This document shows positions 46,301 through 56,811 of a stretch of DNA of 64,000 bases, one piece after another. Below the pieces are notes generated by a model. It worked only from the letters and a program-made list of their open reading frames with translations, ran no database searches and was not told the DNA's origin. The DNA lies in contig OX485803.1 of assembly GCA_950295325.1 (NCBI GenBank), positions 63,937,554 through 64,001,553 of the forward strand. The letters are read 5' to 3'. This DNA is from Polytrichum commune (Eukaryota; Streptophyta; Polytrichopsida; Polytrichales; Polytrichaceae). Each line of letters opens with the position of its first letter. Position 1 is the first letter of the stretch. The translations under genes were made by a program, and so were the position numbers.

Positions 46301-47324
46301 GTGTGGAACGACATACCTTACACTCGACAGTGGACTTAGTAGGGGGAACAACACCCACAGCAAATGGGATAGGAGTTGAACCGGCCCATTCAGTGTTGTT
46401 CCGGAGGCCCCCATTGCGATTCATGTAATCACAGTAGTCATTATGACATTCGAGATGACCAGCACAAGTAGAGCGCCGGAAAGACAGTTCAAAGTCATTT
46501 TGGATATTCGTGGTTTTGGTGGTGCACCAAGGGTGACCGTCGCACATCTTGTCCATGCCGTCCATTGAGCGACCATACGTATTTGGAGCTTTGAGTGCCA
46601 CAGGAGGCAAGAGAAACAAAACATCACCATTAAAAGAAGATGGTAAGTACTTGACTTCACGAACATCTATACTGTCAAAATCAATGGATGCAAGATCGGA
46701 CTTTGATCTTTTTCTTGACTTTGTCAGCTTCAAGGCATCAATCATAGTCAACCCTGTAGATGAAGGTGAAGGGTGTAGTGGAGGACGTTGAGAAGGTGAG
46801 ATTTGGGGAACCACCTTCTTGTACATAAGACCGCAAGGGGATTTGGCTACATGTATAGGAAGTTGGGAAGGAGTAGAATGAACACTTCTAAATGGAAATG
46901 GCGATGTGTTTGAAAGATCAATAGATGCACAAATGTCATCTTCTGAATCTGATAGCACAAACACACTATCATCAAGGGGTTCCACCTTAACAGGTGCGAT
47001 AGAGGGAATTTGAACTGTGGATGTACCGGATTCATTTGTCAAAATGACAGTTGAAACTTGCATTTGAGACTCAGAAAGTCCTATCACCCTAAATGAACCA
47101 GGTCCTAGGATCCACATAAAACCAACATCAGTTCTATTTTTTGGAACCAAAATCGTTTCATACACCTCTCCATTTGCAGAGTACATCTCATGCTCTAAAT
47201 ACATGGTTCCTATCTGGAGGTTGAATCTCAAACTAAGTAAATCCTCTGAAACACTCACATGACCACCATCTTGGAGTGGCAAGATGAAGGGAACAAAAGA
47301 TCCATGAGCTCTAATGGTAGCCAT
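43362..47324 (-). CDS. MULE transposase with GCM-like zinc finger and SWIM finger, two exons
   Basis: Transposase expected to cut and paste the surrounding element. Exon 1 is 47324-45189 (712 codons, donor CTT|GTAAGT). Exon 2 is 44729-43362 (acceptor TTCATAG|GATATG), phase 0, total about 1,167 aa with no stop. Residues ~123-130 (FVLSDSED) look like a SUMO-interacting motif. Residues ~260-375 form a Cys/His-rich GCM/WRKY-like finger (CAGHLECHNDYCDYMNR, CKVCRSTPVCIALC, CIHLGVHDHP). The DDE region follows with SWIMFDHVKRLKDWTTMACH, GFMADSAQANWNAVRAIYG and RTCLFHWSASL. Exon 2 carries a SWIM finger (CTCPDF...YCKHLYYVF). The gene is divergent from the ParB/methyltransferase-like gene, and a ~520-bp spacer could be a bidirectional promoter. 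Its intron holds an array of eight palindromes. Confidence 0.9.
44665..45157 (-). repeat. Duplicated exon-2 acceptor region flanking a palindrome array
   Basis: 44665-44780 and 45044-45157 are near-identical direct repeats 379 bp apart without indels. Each includes the intron end, the acceptor TTCATAG|GATATG and the first ~20 codons of exon 2. The distal acceptor (45109) would read into the palindrome array and soon hit a stop, so only the proximal one gives the full transposase. The array lies exactly between the copies. Confidence 0.85.
44789..45032. repeat. Palindrome family 1 array: eight copies at exact 32-bp steps
   Basis: Copies of TTTGGGTCGNNCGACCCAAA begin at 44789, 44821, 44853, 44885, 44917, 44949, 44981 and 45013, a constant period of 32 bp: 20-bp palindromes with 12-bp spacers. 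The central pair is TT or AA. Some arms carry single changes (CGACCGAAA, CGACTCAAA, GGGTTG). Spacers fall into a few related types (CTGCCTACAAGG, CTGTTTGYGCAR, ATGGCTGCCACG). Confidence 0.95.
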
Positions 47325-47846
47325 AGAAAATCAAAAGAACATATGAACAATACATCACAAGAATATGGGGTGAATGTTACTTTTGTATAGAGTTGTGTGA
47401 GGAAATGAATGGAAATGAAAACGTGTGATACAATAATGGATGGAGATGAAAGCGTGTGATACATAGCATCTAATAATACAGAAGTGGACATAACACAATA
47501 ATAGTCAGAGAATATTTACGAGCAAGATATACACAAAATGGCGTCAAATACTAAAAATATTGGTAGAAATTTAAAATATATATGTGTGGACTGACGTAGA
47601 TGTAGAAAGAATTAAAATTGGTTGGAAAAATAAATTATTGATCATTATGAATAGAACAAAGTAGGTGTCAGAAAATTTTGGCGGATATAACAAAAATAAA
47701 CACATAATGACAAACGCGTCGAAATATCTCGCTCATTGAACGCCAATTACAACATGTGATCATAATATACGCCGGATTTTGTGAGATAGATACATTGGAA
47801 GAATAAATGATAGTACCTGATAGAAAACATATCATAGACACCAACG
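47325..47846. promoter_or_regulatory. Putative bidirectional promoter between the two MULE genes
   Basis: A 522-bp AT-rich gap between the transposase ATG (minus) and the upstream basic exon at 47847 (plus). No firm TATA element was assigned; the call is from position only. Confidence 0.4.
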
Positions 47847-48128
47847 ATGGTGGACGATGTAGAGAGAACACCCGTGAGGCCGAAGAGAAGACGTAGGAAA
47901 GCTTTGTATTTCACTTCCGAGAAAAAGAGATTCAGACTGAGTGTGGGAAAGAAGAATGCAAATAAGAAAGGGAAAAGAAACTTGTTGAGTATGGTAGAGG
48001 AAACTGTGAAGACACTGGATTTTGATGCGATGGAGGATGATGAAGGTGCAAAGAGCAAAGAAGATGTAGACGATCGTGTATCAGAGTCCGAATTGAAGAC
48101 GGGTTCAAAGAAGATGACAAACAAAAAG
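47847..48128 (+). CDS. Possible first coding exon of the ParB/methyltransferase-like gene
   Basis: ATG to a strong donor AAAAAG|GTAAGT gives 94 codons in phase 0. The peptide is highly basic then acidic (PVRPKRRRRKALYFTSEKK, NLS-like; EDDEGAKSKEDVDD). The next acceptor, TTGTTTTAG|GACGAATCA at 50158, is also phase 0 with the downstream ATG, so splicing 48128 to 50159 would extend that protein by 97 residues. The 2.03-kb intron would then hold all palindrome arrays of this half of the element. Alternatively transcription starts at the TATA box near 49503 and this exon is separate. Confidence 0.5.
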
Positions 48129-48253
48129 GTAAGTCAGTTCAACGTTCACATAATTTGATAGTGCATAAGTTGTAAGTTAGGACGGAGAACCTTGTACGTT
48201 CACTCACATGTCCTGTAGTAGCAATTTATAGAGGTTAGAAATTGGAGAGGAGA

Positions 48254-48843
48254 AACCCTATACGTTAATGCACATGGTATATAACAAAAATTGAGGAAGG
48301 CTAGAAGTCAGGAGGAGAACGCAGAGGGTTTATAAGAGCAACTTAGGAGTCGAGAAGTTGGGAGGTAAAACCCTATACGTTAACGCAGAGGGTTTATAAG
48401 AGCAACTTAGGAGTCGAGAAGTTGGGAGGTAAAACCCTATACATTAACGCAGAGGGTTTATAAGAGCAACTTAGGAGGCCAGAAGTTGGGAGGTAAAACC
48501 CTATACGTTAACGCAGAGGGTTTATAAGAGCAACTTAGGAGTCGAGAAGTTGGGAGGTAAAACCCTATACGTTAACGCAGAGGGTTTATAAGAGCAACTT
48601 AGGGAGGCCAAAAGTTGGGAGCTAAAACCCTGTGCGTTAACGCACAGGTTTTGTAATAGCAACTTAGGAAGGCCAAAAGTTAGGAAGGGAAACCCTGTGC
48701 GTTAATGCACAGGGTTTGTAAGAGCAACTTAGGTGGCAAAAAGTTGGGAGGAGAAACCCTGTGCGTTAACGCACAGGATTTGTAAGCGCAACTTAGGAAG
48801 GCCAAAGTTCGGAGCTAAAACCCTGTGCGTTAACGCACAGGGT
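48254..48843. repeat. Palindrome family 2 array: ~10 copies of a ~62-bp unit
   Basis: Tandem unit ...AAGTTGGGAGGTAAAACCC... containing a palindrome. It grades from CCCTATACGTTAACGCAGAG on the left to the perfect CCTGTGCGTTAACGCACAGG on the right (48689-48843). The core GTTAAC and right arm are the best kept. Isolated perfect copies lie at 49341-49362, 49404-49430 and 49920-49947; the last is a 28-bp perfect palindrome extended by AGA/TCT. Confidence 0.9.
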
Positions 48844-49500
48844 TTGTAAGAGCAACTTAGGAACGCCAAAAATTGGGAGGTAAAACGACTAGGAGAGCCT
48901 AAAAGTAAAACAAATATCTATTGTATGAATTTAAATCGATATTCAGAGCGTAGGACCAAAAAAACTATTCAAAACGGGGTTAGAATGCAAGAAATGAGAA
49001 ATATGTCTACTCAAGTATTCATGCAATACGTTATAGGAGCTAGAAAATGACACAAAATAGCATAATTTTTTTCTTGCCCCGAAACCCAAAATCTACGAGG
49101 TGGCCCAAAACAAGGAAATAGATAGAAGAATGAGAAAAGAAAATGATTTCAAACCAAAAAAAAATATGAGAAGAATTTTTAGCTACGGAGATTTAGATAA
49201 TATAGCATATTTTTGTTTTTTTTTTTGGACCCCATTAGCATTTTTTCCAGATTTTACAAGTTTTGGCAAATCTACCAATTCCAGACAAAGTTTTTTATCA
49301 AATTCAAAAAAAAAAGTTTTTTATAAAATTCATGCCTCGGCCCTGTGCGTTAACGCACAGGCCTTATGCGCTAACGCACAGTGGCCTCAAAGTTGCCAAC
49401 GTAGACCCTGTGCGTTAACGCACAGGGTCTACGCTGACAACTTTCTAGCGGCTATGCAGGGCCACGAAGAGCCACGCTAAATATGGCTGCAGGGACGAGT
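48844..49500. other. MULE non-coding spacer with single family-2 palindromes
   Basis: AT-rich DNA before the TATA-like site. It holds the palindromes at 49341-49362 (followed by an imperfect copy at 49362-49381) and 49404-49430. The open frame at 49100-49480 is low-complexity and crosses the palindromes, so it is not supported as a gene. Confidence 0.5.
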
Positions 49501-49502
49501 AG

Positions 49503-49600
49503 TATAAATTGCCACACCCCCAAAGCATTCAGTCTTTTTTCTCTCATCTGTCGGACCTTAGCTCGACGCTGCAAGCTCTCTCATCTACAGGTGCAGTACA
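49503..49600 (+). promoter_or_regulatory. Putative core promoter and leader of the ParB/methyltransferase-like gene
   Basis: TATAAAT at 49503-49509 is followed 65 bp later by GCTGCAAGCTCTCT (49568-49581). A possible leader donor CTACAG|GTGCAG lies just before the palindrome array. The same TATA plus GCTGCAAGCTCTCT arrangement (61-bp spacing) occurs on the minus strand at 55422-55348 ahead of the 42445 gene. Confidence 0.6.
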
Positions 49601-49664
49601 AGGTTTGTTTGTACTTTCGTGATGACAGGGTATTTGCGCATATTCAGGCGTAAATTGCGGACAG

Positions 49665-49880
49665 TTTGGGTCGGTCGACCCAAACTGTGAGCATGGTTTG
49701 GGTCGACCGACCCAAACTGTGCCCCTAGTTTGGGTCGGTCGACCCAAACTGTGAGCATGGTTTGGATCGACCGACCCAAACCACGCGTAGAAAGTTTGGG
49801 TCATCTGACCCAAACTGGCTGTAGGCGGTTTGGGTCGCTCGATCGAAACTGGGTGGACAGTTTGGGTCGTTCGACGCAAA
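49665..49880. repeat. Palindrome family 1 array: seven copies at 32-34-bp steps
   Basis: Copies start at 49665, 49697, 49729, 49761, 49795, 49829 and 49861. The first three are perfect with central GT or AC. The rest have one to three arm changes. The array lies in the leader intron of the gene starting at 50168. Confidence 0.93.
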
Positions 49881-50167
49881 CCTCGCGCCCAACTTTTGTA
49901 GACATGTAGTTGGACACACAGACCCTGTGCGTTAACGCACAGGGTCTGCCCTTGTAGTTTTGGGGTGAGCGGCCACCGTAATCGTACAATATTTAGAGAT
50001 GTAAATGGCAATGTGTAGAATAATTTTTGTCATTTTTCCCTGTGTTCGTGGTATTATGTTGTTATTGTTGTTGCTATTGCTGTTGGTTTTGTAATGTTAT
50101 TGCTAATGTGTTGCTACTGGTTTTGGATTATTTATGAAACTTATTTCATTTGTTTTAGGACGAATCA

Positions 50168-53100
50168 ATGGATTTAGAGAGAACGACTCTTATTTCGACT
50201 GATGATGATTGCACAATGCATTCAACTCAAGATCGTCCATCTCAACAGGTTCATCATCATCAGGATATATCGTCAAATCTTCATAATAAGAAAAAGAAAA
50301 AAATAAATGAATCCCTAGATGATTTTGATTCGGATGAAGATAATGATGGTGACAATAAAACTTATCAAGAGAAAGTGTGGGAGCTTACGAACAAACGAAA
50401 GGTCAATTCCACTTCCACAATTTCCTCAATCCGTGCTGGACCTAATGCTCGCTTGCGTGTACCCTTATGTCGCATGGTTCCTATGCCGATTTTGCGTCCT
50501 GCTTTGAAGGGTGACATTACTAAATTGGAGGCTGATTTTTTTAATGGTTATCGTGATGGTGACCGTGTGTTTTATATATCGGCCACCGATTCTAAGGGAA
50601 ACTTTCAATTCGTGGATGATGAGGTTCGCGCATCTTGGAGCCCAAATTGGGCTCAAGCCAATGCCCTGTTTGAATCTCAATTGGATACAGATTTGTCATT
50701 GACGTCATACAAGAACAAGATGTTTTTTATATGGGATGGAAATCACAGATTTTTTGCTTGGAAAAATTATATTGACCGCGTATATACCGAAGATTATGAA
50801 CGTCATGTCTTCGTGGATTCTATCATTTTGGCGCCCGAGCTTGACGACATTCCAAGTTTGTTGACTGCTATGCATGACATCAACAAGTAATGTTCTTACC
50901 TATTTTTTTATACTTATTTCTAGTTTATATTTTGTTATCCAAATTATATCATCATGAATCTAATCAATTTAAAATTTTTTTTAGGTCAACCGAAAATTCT
51001 CACGTATCCACCAATTTGGTGCATACTTTATATCGGATGCAAAGTATAGGCACCATGCCTTTGACTTCCTTCAGAAAGCAACTGGATCCAAAGAATTATA
51101 AACGATGTGAGGAGAAGTCCGTTGAAACTTGGTATTCTTTGACACGACCACTTTTTTTGGATTACATGTACAGTGTAAGTTCTTCTACCATTGCTAATAT
51201 GTGCCTTATGTTTATTCATCTTCATTTTACATTACATCTATATGTACTTATAAATATTGACTTTTGTTTGATTTTTCAGCAAGAACTTGCTGAGGCTAGC
51301 GATATTGCTCTCAACCAGTACAATGAAACTCATCCTCTTGAACGGACATCAGACGGAGTTTCAAAAGCAATGTCCGTAGCTGTCAACAAAAAACGTGCAA
51401 TGTTATCTTCTAGTTTTACGAAACAACTAGCGATTGCCGACATCAACCTTACCTCTGCTTTCCTTGAAGAAGTTAAGCACCATTGGGGTTCATTTTCGGT
51501 GCCTGAAATGCTACAAGAGAAACTTCATCGTGTTGCTGTCAGTAATGTGGATTCAGAAGTCAAAGTTGGATGGCTCAAACTTTGGAATGGCAATAGATTT
51601 GACAAAGATGCATTGCACTTCCCGAAATCGCCCCTTTCTGATTCTGCACTTGATGATTGGTTATCAAAGTCTACATATTGGGCACAGTTGGAAAAAAAAG
51701 CTATCGAAGAGCTTCAAAGTATTCTTTCATCTCCTCTTCAGTTGCCTGCAGATGTGCCTACTCTCTCCGAGTATATCCAAACCTGGAAGTTTGCGGCTTT
51801 CAATTCAATATTCTATCGTGAATTCCAAAGCGGAAAAGTTAAAAAACACAACGGTTGGGATGAGCAACCTAATATTGATCTTGCTATGAAACGTGTATTA
51901 TACAGGTACAACCTAATCTTATTATTTTTTTGATTTTTTTAATTCCATTTGTCAAATTGTCATGGAATATTTGACTTACAATATTTTTGTGTGTAGGTAT
52001 TTTCGATATGTTTTGATTCCACATAAATGCGTTATAGGGGAACCTCGTTTTTTCCCAAATTGGCGTGACACTGGTGCAGGAGATTCATGCATGTTCACTA
52101 CTGAAATTTGTTTGGATTGGTCGCTCCCACACTATGAGGATTGTGGTTGGTATCTTGATTGTCCTAAGGATGCATGTCCGTCAAGTGAGAAGACAATCCG
52201 TCAGATAAATGATGCTAAAAATGTGGATCCTCGTGATACTGCAATTTTGCAAGCACAAATTGTGCAGCTTAAACTTAGAGAGCCAGAACCAAAAGAGACA
52301 AAACGTCGTAAGAGGAAACATGTTCCTGAAACCAAAATACAAGGTCAATCGGAAATTTCACAACATGAAGAATTGCTTGTTCTTTCCAATGATTTGGATA
52401 AGAATCCACTTGGAGGCGAAAGTTCAAAGTCTGGGTGCGATGTATTGGAATTTCATTACTCCAGCACCTATGACGCTATTCATCGTGCGCCAACGGATAT
52501 TTTGAGAAAAGAGTTATTCATATTGAAGAACTTTCTCACGCTCTCGTTTGCTCGATCTACTGCTGTCAAGAACAAGTCTAAAGGGGTGGATTTAGGCCCT
52601 CCTGAGTGGATCCAATGGCGGGAATTTATTGAAAACGTAAGTGTTATTGTTTTGGAATTTCTTCTAATGTTCTTACTTTCATTTGGGTTTTATTTTGTGT
52701 CTTATATTGTGATATGTTGTGGTATTTCAGTTCAATGACAATCGCGAATTTCATGTCATGGGAAGTCCGACTCCCTTTGCCGTTGACTTGGTTTTTCTCC
52801 AATTTCCCGACGGTCTTGATTTCAACCTCTCCAATAAACCTGCTGAAATTCCTCTTTGGAATAAATATGACAAGAACTGGATGGTTGCAACAATGTCCTT
52901 GTGCAAGTCCATCTTGTCTGATGATGGCGTCCTCATAGTATTTTCTGCTATCGATATGCAAACCAAGAAGGTTTTGAATTCAACCTTACACAACGGCAAC
53001 ATGAAAGTTGTTAGGACTTTTATTTGCCTCAATTCGTACATGGTGTTCAAGGATCCGGAGTCTCCAACGTACACCGTAAGTATAACACATCACAATTGTT

Positions 53101-53986
53101 TCTATTTAATTATTTTGGTGTTATTTGTATTGTATATAGTTTTAACACAATTTATATTTTTTTGTAGACTCCGGCATTTATGGCTCATGTCTTGGTAAGG
53201 GATTTTACTACCACAAAATCCACGAGACAACCAAACTCCACTTTTTTTGGCACTGGATTGAAAAGCAAAAATTTGCTTTTCAATTTTGTGGATGAAAAAA
53301 ACATGCTTCTTCAAAAATCGGGAAGACCTTGGAGGGGGCCATATCAAAAATCGCCGCGTTTTTTTCAAGATCTTATTGAATTGTTTACACCATCGAATGG
53401 ACGCGTTGTTGATTTGACGTGTTCCACTGGAGCTTCTATCCTAGCAACACGCGCATGTGGCAGACATCTTCTTGCATTTGAGGGTGATAATGACATGTTT
53501 GAGCACATATTGAAACCGCTTTTGGAAAAGGTTTTGAAAGAGGGGTCATCTAAGGAGAATATACAAGATCTCACAAAAGAAGATGATGACCTCTCGGATG
53601 AGGAGATGCTTGAATTTGAGTGTGAGTAAGTTTTGATACAATAAATTTTTATTCAATTCATTCGTTTCATTCAATTCATTGGTTCATTTTTATTTCTTCA
53701 CATTATTTACATGTTTCATCGATTTGATTTCAGGAATACGATTGGAAAGAGGACATGTCTCCCGTTTTGGGCACATAGACAATTCCTACGAAGTCCAAGC
53801 CGTAGCCCGCGTCTCCCATCATATGCCGAGAATGTTGCAATTGCAATGTTGAATCTCGAAGATTCGGATCCAAATGAAGAATCTTGCTATAGTTCCAAAA
53901 TCAATTCGCAATGCAAAGGTGCTCGAATATATATAGATGACGAGGCAAAAGATAGTTTCATGTCTAGTGCTACTACTGATGAATAA
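50168..53986 (+). CDS. ParB-like plus DNA N-methyltransferase-like fusion protein, seven exons
   Basis: Exons 50159/50168-50886, 50985-51174, 51280-51905, 51997-52636, 52731-53075, 53168-53625 and 53734-53986 all have GT..AG borders and matching phases. They give 1,076 aa from ATG 50168 with no stop. Residues ~40-45 are a Lys run (NLS-like). Residues ~186-200 read FFIWDGNHRFFAWKN, like the GE/DGxHR box of ParB/Srx-fold nuclease and partition proteins. Residues ~735-815 and ~900-950 resemble a permuted (beta-class) DNA N6A/N4C methyltransferase: VDLVFLQFPDG at the DPPY position, SLCKSILSDDGVLIVFS after it, then KSPRFFQDLIELF and RVVDLTCSTGASILAT...GRHLLAFEGD as the AdoMet-binding motif. DPPY is replaced by QFPD and the glycines are reduced, so catalysis is doubtful. 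It may be a DNA reader or helper for the MULE. The domain assignments are by eye. Confidence 0.7.
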
Positions 53987-54117
53987 ATTTTTGGACTTCA
54001 TGTTGTTTATCCTTCTCAAGCCTCTTATTACTAAACCCTAAAATCATCATTTTTAAGGCCACAATTCCACGGTTATAGGATATTGGTGGCCCTATTACCA
54101 AAATTTTCATCTTCCTC

Positions 54118-54183
54118 ACTGCTCATAAGTTACCGCTCATCGCTCACCGCTCATTGCTCACCGCTCATAAGATAGCACTCCCC
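54118..54183 (-). repeat. Right MULE terminal inverted repeat
   Basis: Tandem GCTCAYYGCTCA-type units ending CGCTCATAAGATAGCACTCC, the inverted counterpart of 42457-42540. Confidence 0.85.
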
Positions 54184-54193
54184 CTGCCTACAC
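54184..54193. repeat. Right target-site duplication of the MULE
   Basis: CTGCCTACAC, identical to 42447-42456. Confidence 0.9.
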
Positions 54194-54384
54194 ACATGAA
54201 CATTGAACATTGTCAAAAAATCACAAAAATTGTAGGTTCAAATCGAAGACCACAAAAACCATCATATATAAACAAAATTGCAAATACTCAGTGCTCATAC
54301 AAGTTCATATGACTAATATGCCATTGGGTTCGTAAAGGTTTTGGATGGCCAGTGGCCACACTGTCATCCAGATCCCATCCACAC

Positions 54385-55200
54385 TTAGAGGTTGGGTTTG
54401 GGTCGAGCGACCCAAACCTTTTGGGAGGATGGGTTTAAGGTCACGACAAGGAGCACCCATACTTAGGGGGCTGGGTTTGGGTCGAGCGACCCAAACTTTT
54501 TGGCAGGATGGGTTTAGAGTCACTCCAGAGAGCACCCACACTTAGAGGGCTGGGTTTGGGTCGATCGACCCAAACCTTCTGGCAGGATGGGTTCAGGCTC
54601 ACTAAAGACAACACCCACACTTAGAGGGCTGGGTTTGGGTCGAGCGACCCAAACCTCGAGGCAGGATGAGTTCAGGCTCACTACACACAGCATCCACACT
54701 TTGGGGCTGGGTTTGGGTCGACCGACCCAAACCTTTTGGCAGGATGGGTTCAGGCTCACAACAGTGAGCACCCACACTGTAGGATTGGGTTTGGGTCGAC
54801 CAACCCAAACCTTTTGGCAGGATGGGTTCAGGCTCACAACAGTGACCACCCACACTGTAGGGCTGGGTTTGGGTCGACCGACCCAAACCTTTTGGCAGGA
54901 TGGGTTCAGGCTCACAACAGTGAGCACCCACACTGTAGGGCTGGGTTTGGGTCGATCGACCCAAACCTTGAGGCAGGATGGGTTCAGGCTCACAACAATG
55001 AGCACCCACACTGTAGGGCTGGGTTTGGGTCGATCGACCCAAACCTTGAGGCAGGATGGGTTCAGGCTCACATCAGTGAGCACCCACACTGTAGGGCTGG
55101 GTTTGGGTCAATCGACCCAAACCTTGAGGCAGGATGGGTTCAGGCTCACAACAGAGAGCACCCACACTGTAAGGCTGGGTTTGGGTCGACCGACCCAAAC
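54385..55200. repeat. Palindrome family 1 array: eleven copies in a 78-bp tandem repeat
   Basis: Units of 78 bp (...CACACTGTAGGGCTGGG, palindrome, CCTT..GGCAGGATGGG...) run from about 54385 to 55200. Palindromes start at 54397 and then every ~78 bp to 55180. Central pairs are AG, AT, AC. Right-hand units are nearly identical and left-hand ones more diverged. The array lies outside the MULE, in what was the leader of the 42445 gene before the MULE inserted. Its long open frames on both strands come from the repeat. Confidence 0.95.
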
Positions 55201-55347
55201 AATTCCGCAAAATCCGCCTATTTATTCGGGTGATTCTCTATTAATCTATATATAACCTATTTGGAACAACTGAACTCGTAGATATTTGTTGTAATTAGCT
55301 GCTCATGAATGGAAACGTACACAAACCGTGTATTACAGCTCCAACTT

Positions 55348-55422
55348 AGAGAGCTTGCAGCAATCTCAGGATTGGGACATGAAAGAAAGAACCAGCATTT
55401 GGGGGGGTTGGGCTCTTTATAC
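55348..55422 (-). promoter_or_regulatory. Putative core promoter of the 42445 transposase-like gene
   Basis: On the minus strand TATAAAG (55421-55415) is followed by GCTGCAAGCTCTCT (55361-55348), matching the arrangement at 49503-49581. The gene it would have driven is now about 11.7 kb further away because of the MULE insertion. Confidence 0.55.
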
Positions 55423-55429
55423 TACCCGC

Positions 55430-56777
55430 CTCCACTTTGGGCATCCTCTTTGGATGCCTTTCCCGCCTGGTCTCCTTTGGACGTTAATTCAAACCTTCTG
55501 ACTCAATTTCCCGCTTCTTGTCAATAATAGACAATGTATATTTAGCTTGGCTCTTCGTTGCCCCAACCATCAAATGAATAATTCAACATATATTATTTAA
55601 AGTTGTTACCACCCTAACTTGGTCAACACTATTCTTCAACTCTTTCATAATTAGTTTTATACATGAATACACCACCACCTTCCCTATTGCCATCTCCTTT
55701 CTCCTTTTATCATTGTTGTATTTTTTTCTCACATCCTTACTAATACTAAATTCCTATATGTAACTTCCATATATCACCACAGTGGATATTTAGTGTTTGA
55801 GTTTACATTTAATGTTACTTATTCTCATAGGGTTAGTAATAGGAAGTGTATGCGTTCGTTTTAAGTGTATCAAACACTAACTATCATATAACTAAAAAGG
55901 ATATAAAGATTTTGATACACTACATATGAACGCATACACTGAATACCAATAACCCTGTGACAATATGTAAGATTATATCTATTAAGGGGTTTTACTCTAC
56001 TTGTAGTCAAACATTATGGTATATTTCAAACAATATATTGACAAAAGATGTGCATGTATTACAAAACTTCATATACTAAAAGTCACTAAAAGTCACTAAA
56101 TATAATAGTTAATGCAATTACTTACACTCTCACATGAGGACTTATATTTTGAAAAAAAAAATTAATGCCATGACAAACTTGAATAATTTGGCCAACTTTC
56201 AATTTCCGCTAGTTAAAAGAACATCTGTTGTGTTGTAATGTGTGCACCCAATATTGCTTCATCCTCAAGGCTCCAAGTGTGACAATAACCTAGTACCTAT
56301 GTGGAAGTCATTAATGGAACCATAAACCACAAATGACATTTGGCACATTCAATGTTTCAATGATGTTTGAACCTATCGTGAAGTCCCTTGAACTCTAGCA
56401 ATGTGTGTGAGCAAAACATGCAAAGTTCAAAAGGTATGTCCTCATATCATTCACAACATGAAATCTACCTTAAATTAATATATAATATTTCACTATTCCA
56501 AATAACATGTTAACATGAACAACATCCTATCTATTATAATCTAGTTCTTATGCTCTTCTTACCAGGTGACAAGGTTATAGGTTAATATTGTATCACCTAC
56601 TTGTGAGCACAATATCATTTATTTCCTTTAGTGCGTTCATTCGTGAAAAACCACACATCCATCTTTCACGTTTGTGAATTAGGATGTTGTGATGACATTA
56701 TACATTTGTATTGGAAACTACAAGCACCAAGGCCCATGTCATTTGACCTATGTGCCATCCAGTTATGGTTTGTGTTG
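55430..56777. other. AT-rich DNA, no gene seen
   Basis: No coding region or clear element ends were recognised. Confidence 0.4.
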
Positions 56778-56811
56778 TTTAGGGTTTAGGGTTTAGGGTT
56801 TAGGGTTTAGG
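56778..56811. repeat. Interstitial telomeric repeat (TTTAGGG)n
   Basis: Four perfect TTTAGGG units plus a partial one in AT-rich DNA, a second repair scar or relict like that at 41132-41166. Confidence 0.92.

Larger units (their letters stand above)
42457..54183. mobile_element. Complete 11.7-kb Mutator-like element (MULE) with two divergent intact genes
   Basis: The outer ends share an exact inverted GCTATCTTATGAGCG seven bases in (42464-42478 and 54162-54176). They continue as ~60-bp imperfect inverted repeats built of tandem (R)TGAGC units. A perfect 10-bp target duplication CTGCCTACAC bounds it; 9-11 bp is the MULE range. It carries a minus-strand MULE transposase and a plus-strand ParB/methyltransferase-like gene. 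Both have consistent splice sites and no premature stops, so the copy may be young or still autonomous. Palindrome arrays occupy the transposase intron and the other gene's 5' region. Confidence 0.9.

Noticed and set aside
47668-48124. Minus-strand open frames over 47668-48124
   Set aside because: They are shadows of the basic plus-strand exon at 47847-48128, which has a strong donor and phase-compatible acceptor.
49100-49480. 126-codon open frame in the MULE spacer
   Set aside because: Crosses two perfect palindromes and poly-A/poly-T runs, with no domain and no splice context.
50168-53986. Active DNA adenine or N4-cytosine methyltransferase
   Set aside because: The position of the catalytic (D/N/S)PP(Y/F) motif reads QFPD and the AdoMet motif has lost glycines; only a methyltransferase-like fold is claimed.
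54520-55255. Long open frames on both strands of the 78-bp repeat array
   Set aside because: 78 is a multiple of three, so any stop-free unit stays open through the array. The encoded peptides are repeats of palindrome translations (e.g. VGRPKPSPTVWVL), not proteins.
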